The notes beneath the pieces were generated by a model, which worked only from the letters and a program-made list of their open reading frames with translations, had not been told where the DNA came from and made no database searches. A DNA stretch of 64,000 nt from Vibrio sp. VB16 (GTDB lineage Bacteria; Pseudomonadota; Gammaproteobacteria; Enterobacterales; Vibrionaceae). Of the stretch, positions 1 through 8,749 are shown piece after piece (position 1 is the stretch's first letter; every line of letters starts with the position of its first letter). Location of the stretch: the NCBI RefSeq assembly GCF_015594925.2, contig NZ_CP087590.1, positions 124,001 to 188,000 on the forward strand, written 5' to 3'. Position numbers and translations under genes: made by a program.

Positions 1-2
1 GG

Positions 3-263
3 GGAATGACATGGTTACTGATGAAAGAGCGTGGTCTTAAAGCCGACATTGTGTTGGCGGATAGTAAAGTACGTTACCGTCATCCAGTTGAAGAGACACC
101 CATTGCCACAACATCCTTAGATGGGATCAGTGGTGACCTAGATCGGTTTGAGAATGGACGAAAGGCTCGAGTTGTCATTAGCGTGACTATTTATAGCGGC
201 AATGCTGCAGCTGTTGAATTTGTTGGTACCTATATGCTGCTGCCTGAAATACAAGAATCTTAA
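3..263 (+). CDS. YiiD C-terminal-like thioesterase, 3' end only
   Basis: The reading frame is open to the left edge, so only the last 87 or so residues are present; the first visible ATG (base 6) is probably internal. The stretch MTWLLMKERGLKADIVLADS followed by a beta-rich end ending in LLPEIQES resembles the end of the YiiD_C family of hotdog-fold putative thioesterases. That assignment rests on family memory of a partial sequence. The substrate is unknown. The gene converges on the AsmA-like gene on the other strand, with 64 bp between them. Confidence 0.55.
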   Translation, partial: GMTWLLMKERGLKADIVLADSKVRYRHPVEETPIATTSLDGISGDLDRFENGRKARVVISVTIYSGNAAAVEFVGTYMLLPEIQES

Positions 264-327
264 TATAAAGCGACTAAAGCCCTATGGCTGGCTTTATCGC
301 CAAATAGTGTCACAGTGTTGCGTGGGA

Positions 328-2223
328 CTATTTTTTTGGACAAGTATTCTTTTCTTGTCGTGTACCCTTTAACAATTCAAAGCTCTGTTTTATACAGCCA
401 TCCATTAGCTCAAGTGAAATTGAGTTGTCGTCAGTTTGAACCAAATCAACATTACCTCGTAAGCGTCCGGTAATTCTATCGCCGTTAATTATGATGGGTG
501 CAATATCGATTCGACCTCTATCAGCTGAAATAGAAAACTCAGAGCTCTCAAATGGTATGATTTCTGGTTGGTCGGACTCGATATCCGGCAATAAAAAGGC
601 GTCTCTCAGCGAACCGACTAACTGTCCGGTCAAGCTATGTTTCAACATTAACGCGTCTCCACCTAAGCCATTTAAACCAATCTGAAATTCCGCAATAGCT
701 TCGATGTCGACGGGTAGCGATACCCAATCAGAAAACAGCTCAATGGGTAGGCCGTCCGCGAACGCTTCAAGCCGCCATGGCTGGCTTGGTTGAGAAAGCG
801 AGTAGCTCGCCGTCGCTTCAATAAGCCCATTCTCTAGGGGAATAAAAGCTTCGTTTAGTTGCCAAATACCTTCTCTACTCTGCATTGTTATGATTGGTTG
901 GCTTGTGAGAAAACTCTTAAAACTGGCATTGTTAGCCGTGATACTTACTTGCCCATCCCAAAGGCCAACTCGATTTTGTTTGATGAGTGCGAGATGTTTT
1001 CCATCGACTGAGAGACCAGAGAACTGCCAGTTTGGTTGATGAGCGATTTGAACAAACTGTGATCGTCTAATTTTCACATCATCAATAAGTAGCTGATCTA
1101 ATGAGTTTAAATAGTTCTTTATCACAAGAGTGTCTTCTGGCAGTTCGTAGAACCATTTAATGCCATCGATATCCAGGTTTTTGAGATAAACAGAATTTGG
1201 TGTTAATTCGCCGACCATTTTGACAAGCCCCTTCTCGAACTCAAAGCTAAGCGCCTCAATGGAGATCAGGTTATTATCAAAGTAACTTTCAAATGCCGGT
1301 TCTAGCCACAAGTGGTCTAGGTAATTGATGCTTTCTGCGCTGAAAGAAACATAGCTGTCTTTCTGTTGCCAAACCCCGTTTAAAAGGGACAGATTCTCGA
1401 CAGAAAAGTCACCGTTAGTGATTTGGAAATGAGGGGTATCGATAGAGCTACCCAGAATATCAAGGCTATTGAAATGGGTTATCTTATCAACAAGGAACGA
1501 CCAGTCGGATGGTTCGATTTCGTCTTGCTGCTTCATGTTTAACCTAAGTCGGTCTATCGTCGTATTAACGAGCGACCACCCTTCTGAGTATTGTTCTGCT
1601 TGGGTCGAGAAATCGCCTCCCCGCCACTCAAATGAAGCTCCGTAAACCGTGCTATTTTCTGCCTTGTAGTTAGCATCAACTAAAACGTTATTAAATGCTT
1701 CTCTGTGCCAATAAATCTGTTCCGCTGAGAACTGTATTGAACCATAAGGAACTTTCTGACTGTTGTTTAAATAGAGTGGGTTCTCTATCTGAATATTGGT
1801 ATCGCGTGAGATGAAATCACCATCAGAATAATCGAGGTTGGTAATGGCCAACTGATGCAACTTGAGGTTTTCAAATGTTGGAATAGCAGGTAGCCCACTT
1901 TGGAGCAGTAAACCGTTTATCAGAAGGCTATCTATCACAGGCATAGATTCAACAAATGAGTCGGAGTTTATCCAGACATCAACCTGTTCAATATTAATCG
2001 TATCTTCTTGGAGTTCTTGTATTTCCACTCCCTGAAAGGAGAAATGATTTGGGAATTCAAACCTAGCGTCATAAACAGAAATGGGTAGCGAAGAATACTG
2101 CTTGAGTAAGTGATTAGTGAGTTTGGTTGTATAGGGACCCTGCATAGCTAAGTAGAGACCAAGCACAGCACAAGATATGATCAGCAGTAGCGCAATAGAT
2201 AATATGACTAGTGCTTTTTTCAT
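328..2223 (-). CDS. AsmA-like envelope protein
   Basis: The product has 631 residues. An N-terminal signal anchor (MKKALVILSIALLLIISCAV, then LGLYLAM) is followed by a long polar, beta-rich region with repeated short hydrophobic strands. A C-terminal stretch around residues 520-615 (IEAIAEFQIGLNGLGGDALM... and GRLRGNVDLV) looks like the AsmA C-terminal domain. AsmA-like proteins are inner-membrane-anchored periplasmic proteins linked to outer-membrane assembly or lipid transfer; the precise role here is not known. The gene lies downstream of pckA, whose terminator sits between them, so it probably has its own promoter at 2224-2284. Confidence 0.6.
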   Translation of the reverse strand: MKKALVILSIALLLIISCAVLGLYLAMQGPYTTKLTNHLLKQYSSLPISVYDARFEFPNHFSFQGVEIQELQEDTINIEQVDVWINSDSFVESMPVIDSLLINGLLLQSGLPAIPTFENLKLHQLAITNLDYSDGDFISRDTNIQIENPLYLNNSQKVPYGSIQFSAEQIYWHREAFNNVLVDANYKAENSTVYGASFEWRGGDFSTQAEQYSEGWSLVNTTIDRLRLNMKQQDEIEPSDWSFLVDKITHFNSLDILGSSIDTPHFQITNGDFSVENLSLLNGVWQQKDSYVSFSAESINYLDHLWLEPAFESYFDNNLISIEALSFEFEKGLVKMVGELTPNSVYLKNLDIDGIKWFYELPEDTLVIKNYLNSLDQLLIDDVKIRRSQFVQIAHQPNWQFSGLSVDGKHLALIKQNRVGLWDGQVSITANNASFKSFLTSQPIITMQSREGIWQLNEAFIPLENGLIEATASYSLSQPSQPWRLEAFADGLPIELFSDWVSLPVDIEAIAEFQIGLNGLGGDALMLKHSLTGQLVGSLRDAFLLPDIESDQPEIIPFESSEFSISADRGRIDIAPIIINGDRITGRLRGNVDLVQTDDNSISLELMDGCIKQSFELLKGTRQEKNTCPKK

Positions 2224-2284
2224 CTGTTAATACCTAACCCATTATTTAATTTGGACAGATTGACTTAATTAGGAAAGAGATTCA

Positions 2285-2312
2285 ACAAAAAAGCCCCTCA
2301 AATGAGGGGCTT
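2285..2312 (-). terminator. Rho-independent terminator of pckA
   Basis: A 10-bp perfect stem (AAGCCCCTCA / TGAGGGGCTT) with a 2-nt loop at 2291-2312 is followed, on the minus strand, by a T run (complement of 2285-2290). It lies 27 bp past the pckA stop codon. Confidence 0.9.
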
Positions 2313-2338
2313 AATCACTATTTACCAATTAACAAGGC

Positions 2339-3967
2339 TTAGTCTAGTTGCGGGCCAGCGGCGACGAGTGCTGCACCTTCAGCATTGTCAGTGTACTTGG
2401 AGAAGTTCTTAACAAAACGTTGTGCCAGATCTTCGGCTTTGCTTTCCCACTGAAGTGGATCAACATAAGTATCGCGAGGATCTAAAATCGCAGGGTCTAC
2501 ACCTGGAAGTGCTGTTGGGACTTCTAGATTAAACACTGGGATTTGCTTAGTTTCTGCTTGCTCAATCGAACCATTTAAGATGGCATCGATAATACCGCGA
2601 GTATCTTGGATAGAGATACGTTTACCAGTACCGTTCCAACCCGTATTAACTAGGTATGCTTCTGCACCAGCTGCTTCCATACGCTTCACTAATACTTCCG
2701 CGTACTTAGTTGGGTGTAGCGTTAAGAATGCCGCACCGAAACAAGAAGAGAAGGTTGGCGTTGGTTCAGTAATACCTCGTTCTGTACCGGCCAATTTCGC
2801 AGTGAAACCAGATAAGAAGTGATATTTAGTCTGTTCTGCTGTTAATTTAGCTACAGGCGGAAGAACACCAAATGCATCTGCTGTTAAGAAAATAACCTTG
2901 TTTGCATGGCCAGCTTTAGAGACAGGCTTAACGATATTATCAATGTGATAAATAGGGTATGAAACACGAGTATTCTCGGTTTTAGAACCATCATCAAAAT
3001 CGATAGAACCATCATTACGAACCGTTACATTCTCTAGTAACGCATCTTTACGGATAGCGTTATAGATGTCAGGCTCGGCTTCTTTAGAAAGCTTGATAGT
3101 TTTGGCATAGCAACCCCCTTCGAAGTTGAATACACCATCGTCATCCCAGCCATGTTCGTCATCACCAATCAATGCGCGTTTAGGGTCTGTAGATAGCGTT
3201 GTTTTACCAGTACCAGACAAGCCGAAGAAGATAGCCGTATCGCCTTCTTCACCAACGTTTGCAGAACAGTGCATCGATGCAACGCCTTTCAACGGTAGGA
3301 AGTAGTTCATCATTGCGAACATACCTTTCTTCATCTCACCGCCGTACCAAGTACCGCCAATAAGTTGCATTTTCTCTGTTAGGTTAAATACAGTGTAGTT
3401 TTCTGAATTAAGGCCTTGTTTTTCCCAATCTTGGTTTGTTGTTTTTGCCGCGTTCATAACAACGAAATCTGGTTCAAATGTGGCCAATTCTTCTTCTGTT
3501 GGACGGATGAACATGTTTTTAACAAAGTGACATTGCCATGCCACTTCAGTAATGAAACGAATGGACAGACGAGTATCCTCGTTAGCACCACAGTAGCAAT
3601 CTAGAACAAACAGGCGCTTACCTGAAAGCTGAGATGTTGTCAGAACTTTTAGTTCGTTCCAAACTTCTTGGGAGATTGCTTTGTTGTCATTTTTGACTTG
3701 CTCTGAGGTCCACCACATATTTTCTTTTGTGGTGTCATCCAAAACGATGAATTTATCTTTAGGTGAACGACCAGTGAAGATGCCAGTGTCAACAGAAACG
3801 GCTCCTAACTCTGTAACAACGCCTCTTTCATAGCCTTCTAAATCAGTGCGAGTTTCCTCCTCGAACAACATGTCATAACTTGGATTGCGAAGAATCTCTT
3901 TTACGCCAGATAGTCCGTATTCAGTTAGGTCTAGTTCTGCAGCCTTGGTATGTTCCATAACGGTCAT
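2339..3967 (-). CDS. pckA: Phosphoenolpyruvate carboxykinase (ATP)
   Basis: This enzyme converts oxaloacetate and ATP to PEP, CO2 and ADP, the committed step of gluconeogenesis, in the cytoplasm. The 542-residue length is typical of the ATP-type family. Visible motifs are the kinase-1a P-loop GLSGTGKTTLS at 249-259, the Mg/Mn site IGDDEHGW at 267-274 and the substrate-binding TGRSPKDKF near 65. The start at 3967 has AAGGAG six bases upstream. The gene is monocistronic, bounded by its own terminator at 2285-2312. Its 330-bp leader (3968-4300) has room for catabolite control, but no canonical CRP site was found there. Confidence 0.97.
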   Translation of the reverse strand: MTVMEHTKAAELDLTEYGLSGVKEILRNPSYDMLFEEETRTDLEGYERGVVTELGAVSVDTGIFTGRSPKDKFIVLDDTTKENMWWTSEQVKNDNKAISQEVWNELKVLTTSQLSGKRLFVLDCYCGANEDTRLSIRFITEVAWQCHFVKNMFIRPTEEELATFEPDFVVMNAAKTTNQDWEKQGLNSENYTVFNLTEKMQLIGGTWYGGEMKKGMFAMMNYFLPLKGVASMHCSANVGEEGDTAIFFGLSGTGKTTLSTDPKRALIGDDEHGWDDDGVFNFEGGCYAKTIKLSKEAEPDIYNAIRKDALLENVTVRNDGSIDFDDGSKTENTRVSYPIYHIDNIVKPVSKAGHANKVIFLTADAFGVLPPVAKLTAEQTKYHFLSGFTAKLAGTERGITEPTPTFSSCFGAAFLTLHPTKYAEVLVKRMEAAGAEAYLVNTGWNGTGKRISIQDTRGIIDAILNGSIEQAETKQIPVFNLEVPTALPGVDPAILDPRDTYVDPLQWESKAEDLAQRFVKNFSKYTDNAEGAALVAAGPQLD

Positions 3968-4236
3968 AGGTGCTCCTTAATTAAGATTTTTGTAGGGATT
4001 TTATATAATTTGTTTTTTATTCTGTTCACCATGCTAGCAACGTGAAAGCGAGAAAACAGGGAGATAAGTCATAAATTGCCGATGATTTATTCAGGGTTTT
4101 AAATCACCCGTCACATTTTCGAGTGGTTGTTTTATCACCATTTGTTAGCCTTGCGCTAGATCAATTTTATCTTTGTTTTCAGAAATGAGAGTTGGAGTGA
4201 AAAGTGCTTAATTGTGTGATTTATATAAGTATCACC
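3968..4236. other. pckA leader region without a gene
   Basis: This AT-rich intergenic stretch lies between the hslO terminator and pckA and should hold the pckA promoter. TTGCGCTAGATCAA at 4151-4164 resembles a degenerate FNR/CRP-family site, with only one good half. No reading frame of note was seen. Confidence 0.5.
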
Positions 4237-4263
4237 CAAAAAAAAGCCGGTTTACACCGGCTT
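4237..4263 (-). terminator. Rho-independent terminator of hslR-hslO
   Basis: The stem AAGCCGG / CCGGCTT around TTTACA at 4244-4263 is followed on the minus strand by a run of about seven T. It lies 38 bp after the hslO stop. Confidence 0.88.
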
Positions 4264-4300
4264 AATATATAATTTGAATGAATTCTCATATATATACATG

Positions 4301-5176
4301 TTAATGAAGGGTAGTGTTGCCTTGATCTGCTTGAGAATAAAGGTCTGCCACTTGATTTTCGTCGAACGAATAATCCGTGCCGCAGTAATCACAATGTAAA
4401 GAAATTGTGCCTTCAGTCGCTAAAATGTCATAAACTTCATCTTTGGCAACCGTTAGGATTGCAGAGCCACTTTTATCCCTTGAACAGCCGCAATGAAAGA
4501 CAACGGGTTGTGGTTCGAAAAGATTTACCGTCTCCTGATTGTACAATCGATAAAGCAGTTCGTTTGCCTCTAAAGTAAAGAGTTCTTCATTCTTAACTGT
4601 GTTTGTAAGTTGTTCTAAATGTTCAAAATCGTTTGCTGTGCCGGTTCCATCAGGCATAACTTGAAGCAACATACCAGCAGCATGAGGCACTCCATCTTGA
4701 GTACCAAGGCGAATCCATAGGCGTGTTTTGAGTTGTTCAGAACGAAGGAAGTAGTTTTCTAATACCTTTGAAAGATCGTCCCCTTCAAGACCTACAACCC
4801 CTTGATAGCGTTCCCCTTTATCTGGTGAAATGGTGATCACGAGATGCCCTTTCCCTACCAATTGGTGAAGTGTTGCATCAGTAGCAATATCACCTTCCCA
4901 TCGCGCAACGCCGCGTACTTTTTGGTTTTGATCACCATTGATGACCGCTAAAGAAACAGGACCGTCGCCTTGCAGTTGAAGTGTGATGGAACCCTCAAAT
5001 TTTAGCGTCGCAGTTAAAAGGGTGGTGGCGACTAATAGCTCGCCTAATAAGTTTTGTACCGGTGCTGGGTACTCTTTACTAGATATAATTTCTTGATATG
5101 CTTTATCTAACTGTACAAGTTCCCCACGTACAGAAAGATTCTCGAATAAATAACGATTTAATACGTCTTGTGCCAT
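4301..5176 (-). CDS. hslO: Redox-regulated chaperone Hsp33
   Basis: Hsp33 is a cytoplasmic holdase switched on by oxidative unfolding. The C-terminal zinc-switch cysteines are visible as CGC (229, 231) and CDYC (262, 265). With start ATG 5176 the product is 291 residues, matching the E. coli length. A longer in-frame reading to 5359 would overlap hslR almost fully and is rejected. GGAG lies upstream of 5176 at workable spacing. The start is 16 bp after the hslR stop, so the two form one heat-shock/redox operon ending at the 4237-4263 terminator. Confidence 0.95.
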   Translation of the reverse strand: MAQDVLNRYLFENLSVRGELVQLDKAYQEIISSKEYPAPVQNLLGELLVATTLLTATLKFEGSITLQLQGDGPVSLAVINGDQNQKVRGVARWEGDIATDATLHQLVGKGHLVITISPDKGERYQGVVGLEGDDLSKVLENYFLRSEQLKTRLWIRLGTQDGVPHAAGMLLQVMPDGTGTANDFEHLEQLTNTVKNEELFTLEANELLYRLYNQETVNLFEPQPVVFHCGCSRDKSGSAILTVAKDEVYDILATEGTISLHCDYCGTDYSFDENQVADLYSQADQGNTTLH

Positions 5177-5192
5177 GTCAGAACACTCCGGC

Positions 5193-5582
5193 TTACTGGT
5201 TTTTAAATTTAATGATGTCTCTACGTTGTTTCTTGTCTGGCCTACGTTCAGGGCTAGGACTGAATAACGTATTGAGTTTACGCTTTTGTGCGTTTTCTTC
5301 GCGTTTTGAGATACTTTCTGGTGTCTCCGTGTAGAGCAGTTGTGCTTCTGGTGCTCCACGCCTTTGTTCTGAAATTTTATCTATGACAACGGTCTTCTCT
5401 TCTTGTCTCTGTCTTAGCGTTATTGTTGCACCAAGTTCTATTATTTTACTTGGTTTTGAGCGCTGTCCATTATAATGGACTTTACCCCCGTCTATCATAT
5501 TTCGAGCTATCGACCGAGTTTTGTAAAATCTAGCAGCCCAAAGCCATTTGTCGAGCCTTACTGTCTCTGTATTTGTGCTCAT
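5193..5582 (-). CDS. hslR: Ribosome-associated heat shock protein Hsp15
   Basis: The product has 129 residues. The S4 RNA-binding domain is at about 9-70 (VRLDKWLWAARFYKTRSIAR, GGKVHYNGQRSKPSK), with a very basic C-terminal tail (ERRPDKKQRRD). Hsp15 binds free 50S subunits that carry nascent chains and helps recycle them. It is the first gene of the hslR-hslO operon and is divergent from gspC, sharing the 5583-5752 promoter region. Confidence 0.94.
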   Translation of the reverse strand: MSTNTETVRLDKWLWAARFYKTRSIARNMIDGGKVHYNGQRSKPSKIIELGATITLRQRQEEKTVVIDKISEQRRGAPEAQLLYTETPESISKREENAQKRKLNTLFSPSPERRPDKKQRRDIIKFKNQ

Positions 5583-5752
5583 TTTTTTACGACTCCATGC
5601 TGTAAACTATTTTCTGTAAAAATGGTGACGCATGTCTCTCTTTTCAAGTGGTAAATGTAAATTTTAGGAATTCCCTTACCTCAATCTTGAAGGGGGTATG
5701 ATATTCTTCTGCATAATGTTTACTGTGATTATAGACACTAAAGAGGTTGTAA

Positions 5753-6685
5753 ATGTCTTCTGTTTTGAGCCGAACTCATCCGTTTTCCGGCTTAACGGAA
5801 AAGGTTTTCCGTTTATTTGCTGCTTCTCAATCTAAGCTCTGCACTTTATTGACTATATTGTTGGTCTGCTTATCAGCCTGGATTGCGGGTCAAACGATTT
5901 GGTATTTATCCGATGAACAGACGACGGTATCCAAATGGTCCGCTCAATCTGTTAATGCTCAATCTTCTTCTGAGTCGAAGGGGATTATTATATCTGGTTT
6001 ATTAGAAGCTGCGCTATTTGGTCGGCACGACGAAAAGGTAGATAAAGTCGTGTCAGCACCTGTAATTCAGGATGCACCAAAAACGCGTTTGAACTTAATT
6101 TTGGTTGGTGCTGTCTCTAGTTCTGTAGCGAAAAGCAGCTTGGCTGTTATTGCAAACAATGGATCCCAAGAAACGTATGGCATTGGTGAAAAAATTGAAG
6201 GGACACAAGCGAAACTAAAGAACGTTTTTATTGACCGCATTATTATAGACAATGCGGGTCGAGATGAAACGTTGATGCTTGAAGGGATCGAGTACAAAAA
6301 AGTGCGACCAACAGCGAGTAATAAAAGAGCGAGTAACGCAATGGTTAGCGAAATTGGAAATAATCCTGCTCCCTCAGGTAATGAGATTGAATCGATTCGA
6401 GCAGAGGTTTTAGCTGATCCTCAAAAAATCCTCCAATACATACGTTTATCTCAAGTAAAGAAAGATGGGAAGCTTGTCGGCTATCGAATTAGGCCTGGTA
6501 AGCAGCGTGCACTATTTGATTCGGCAGGACTTAAAAATGGTGATATTGCCACGTCTTTGAATGGTGAAGACCTAACGGACCCTGCTTCAATGGGTAAAGT
6601 TTGGCAGTCGATGTCGGAAATGACAGAATTCAACTTGACCGTAGAGCGTGACGGTCAGGCACATGAAATATATTTAGAATTTTAA
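5753..6685 (+). CDS. gspC: Type II secretion protein C
   Basis: GspC/EpsC is the bitopic inner-membrane protein that links the inner-membrane platform to the secretin. The 310-residue product has one transmembrane helix near 32-52 (LCTLLTILLVCLSAWIAG) and a periplasmic homology region near 95-190, with the typical LILVGAV strand and YGIGEKI. A C-terminal PDZ domain at about 215-305 ends in GLKNGDIATSLNGEDLTDP. It is the first gene of a 12-gene operon; the region upstream contains TTGAAG and CATAAT hexamers, but at poor spacing. A 36-bp gap precedes gspD. Confidence 0.95.
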   Translation: MSSVLSRTHPFSGLTEKVFRLFAASQSKLCTLLTILLVCLSAWIAGQTIWYLSDEQTTVSKWSAQSVNAQSSSESKGIIISGLLEAALFGRHDEKVDKVVSAPVIQDAPKTRLNLILVGAVSSSVAKSSLAVIANNGSQETYGIGEKIEGTQAKLKNVFIDRIIIDNAGRDETLMLEGIEYKKVRPTASNKRASNAMVSEIGNNPAPSGNEIESIRAEVLADPQKILQYIRLSQVKKDGKLVGYRIRPGKQRALFDSAGLKNGDIATSLNGEDLTDPASMGKVWQSMSEMTEFNLTVERDGQAHEIYLEF

Positions 6686-6721
6686 TACTGGCTTAAGTGT
6701 CGGTGATTTGGAGGTTTTTTA

Positions 6722-8749
6722 GTGAAGAACTGGTTAAGCAGAAGTGCGATGTTACTGATAGGAAGTCTAATGTGCTTATCTGTTTCTGCCGATGAATATA
6801 GTGCGAGTTTCAAAGGCACGGATATTCAAGAATTCATTAATATTGTTGGACGAAACTTAGAAAAGACCATTATTGTCGACCCTTCTGTTCGTGGGAAGAT
6901 AGATGTTCGAAGCTATGACGTATTAAATGAAAAACAATACTATCAATTTTTTCTTAATGTTTTAGAAGTCTATGGTTTTGCCGTTGTCGAGATGGAGAGT
7001 GGTGTACTTAAAATCATAAAGGCTAAAGATGCGAAAACATCCGCGATTCCAGTTGTCGGGGCGGATGAAAAAATATTAGGTGATGCCGTTGTTACTCGTG
7101 TCGTCGCAGTAAAAAATGTTTCTGTTCGAGAGTTGTCTCCATTATTACGTCAATTAAATGATAACGCTGGTGCGGGTAACGTGGTCCACTATGACCCTGC
7201 TAATATCATCTTGATTACAGGTCGTGCTGCTGTTGTTAATCGTCTTGCCGAAATTATTGAACGTGTTGATCAGGCTGGGGACAAATCAATAGAAGTGGTT
7301 GTTCTTAAAAATGCGTCTGCCTCAGAAATGGTGCGAATAGTTGATGCGTTAAATAAAACGACCGACACAAAAAACACACCGGCATTTTTACAACCTAAAC
7401 TTGTGGCCGATGACCGCACTAACTCCGTTCTTATCTCCGGAGACCCAACCGTACGCACGCGCCTTCGTAAGTTGATAAAACAGCTCGATATTGAAATGGC
7501 GAGTCGGGGTAACAATCAAGTTGTTTATCTAAAATATGCGCAAGCTGAAGATATTGTCGACGTTTTAAAAGGTGTATCTGAAAATATTCAGTCAGAGAAG
7601 CAGAGCTCATCTAAAGCTCAAGGTGCGACAAGTAAATCTCAGGTGATGATTGCCGCTCACAAAGATACTAATGCATTAGTTTTGACGGCTCCACCAGATA
7701 TTATGAACGCCCTTATGGATGTCATTGCTCAGTTGGATATTCGTCGTGCTCAGGTCCTTATCGAGGCGCTTATTGTTGAGATGTCTGAAGGTGATGGCAT
7801 TAATTTAGGGGTGCAATGGGGTAACCTGGATACCGGTGCTGTTATTCAATATGGTAATACAGGTGCATCAATTGGTGGCGTGATGGTGGGCCTTGAAGAG
7901 GCAAAAGATACCACAACCACAACCGCCGTTTATGATGATAATGGTGCCTTCGTTAGAAATGAAACCACTACGACAGAAGGGGATTATTCCTCACTAGCTT
8001 CCGCATTAAGCGGAGTGAACGGTGCAGCAATGAGTTTAGTTCTGGGTGACTGGACTGCTCTGATCAGCGCGGTTTCTACCGATTCCAATTCTAATATTCT
8101 CTCTTCTCCTAGTATTACGGTGATGGATAACGGAGAAGCATCCTTTATCGTTGGCGAAGAAGTTCCAGTGTTAACTGGCTCCACTGCAGGGGCAAACAAC
8201 AGCAATCCATTTCAGACCGTAGAGCGGAAAGAAGTCGGGATTAAGCTTAAGGTTGTGCCTCAAATAAACGAAGGTGACTCTGTTCAATTAACGATAGAGC
8301 AGGAAGTATCAAACGTACTTGGCGCCAGTGGCGCTGTCGATGTGCGTTTTGCCAAACGACAACTTAATACTCAGGTTATGATCCAAGATGGTCAGATGTT
8401 GGTTCTAGGCGGATTAATCGATGAACGCGTCATGGAGAGTGAATCTAAAGTACCATTCTTAGGTGATATTCCAGTAATTGGTCACCTTTTTAAATCAACA
8501 AGCAGTTCTGTTGAAAAGAAAAATCTGATGGTGTTCATCAAGCCGACCATTATTCGTGATGGTGTGACCGCCGATGGCATTACCCAGCGTAAATATAACT
8601 ACATTCGTGCAGAGCAATTATTTAAAGCGGAAGAAGGCTTGAAACTGTTATCGGATGACCTCATTCCGGTTCTTGCAGAATATAAAGGCGATTCGCCTCG
8701 TTATCCGGCAGAAGTACAAGCCTTTATTGACCAATTGGAGCTAGATTGA
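6722..8749 (+). CDS. gspD: Type II secretion outer-membrane secretin
   Basis: GspD forms the outer-membrane channel. The 675-residue product has a signal peptide (1-23, ending VSADE), N0-N3 ring domains at about 27-330 (repeated VVxRVVAVKNVSVRELxPLLR patterns) and a secretin barrel domain at about 335-615. The barrel region includes VPVLTGS and the conserved VPFLGDIPVIGHLFKS near 576. The C-terminal S-domain, which binds the pilotin in relatives, follows. The start is GTG 6722, supported by GGAGG at 6710-6714. The stop overlaps the gspE start (TGATG). Confidence 0.96.
   Translation: MKNWLSRSAMLLIGSLMCLSVSADEYSASFKGTDIQEFINIVGRNLEKTIIVDPSVRGKIDVRSYDVLNEKQYYQFFLNVLEVYGFAVVEMESGVLKIIKAKDAKTSAIPVVGADEKILGDAVVTRVVAVKNVSVRELSPLLRQLNDNAGAGNVVHYDPANIILITGRAAVVNRLAEIIERVDQAGDKSIEVVVLKNASASEMVRIVDALNKTTDTKNTPAFLQPKLVADDRTNSVLISGDPTVRTRLRKLIKQLDIEMASRGNNQVVYLKYAQAEDIVDVLKGVSENIQSEKQSSSKAQGATSKSQVMIAAHKDTNALVLTAPPDIMNALMDVIAQLDIRRAQVLIEALIVEMSEGDGINLGVQWGNLDTGAVIQYGNTGASIGGVMVGLEEAKDTTTTTAVYDDNGAFVRNETTTTEGDYSSLASALSGVNGAAMSLVLGDWTALISAVSTDSNSNILSSPSITVMDNGEASFIVGEEVPVLTGSTAGANNSNPFQTVERKEVGIKLKVVPQINEGDSVQLTIEQEVSNVLGASGAVDVRFAKRQLNTQVMIQDGQMLVLGGLIDERVMESESKVPFLGDIPVIGHLFKSTSSSVEKKNLMVFIKPTIIRDGVTADGITQRKYNYIRAEQLFKAEEGLKLLSDDLIPVLAEYKGDSPRYPAEVQAFIDQLELD

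Noticed and set aside
4214..4235. TGTGATTTATATAAGTATCAC as a CRP site for pckA
   Set aside because: The half-site spacing is far from TGTGA-N6-TCACA and it lies next to the hslO terminator, distant from pckA.
5177..5359. Longer in-frame N-terminus for hslO
   Set aside because: The extra 61 residues overlap hslR, are not Hsp33-like, and the 291-residue form matches the family length and has a ribosome-binding site.
5685..5725. TTGAAG and CATAAT as the gspC promoter
   Set aside because: The 19-bp spacing is too long to call with confidence; other AT-rich hexamers nearby are equally plausible.
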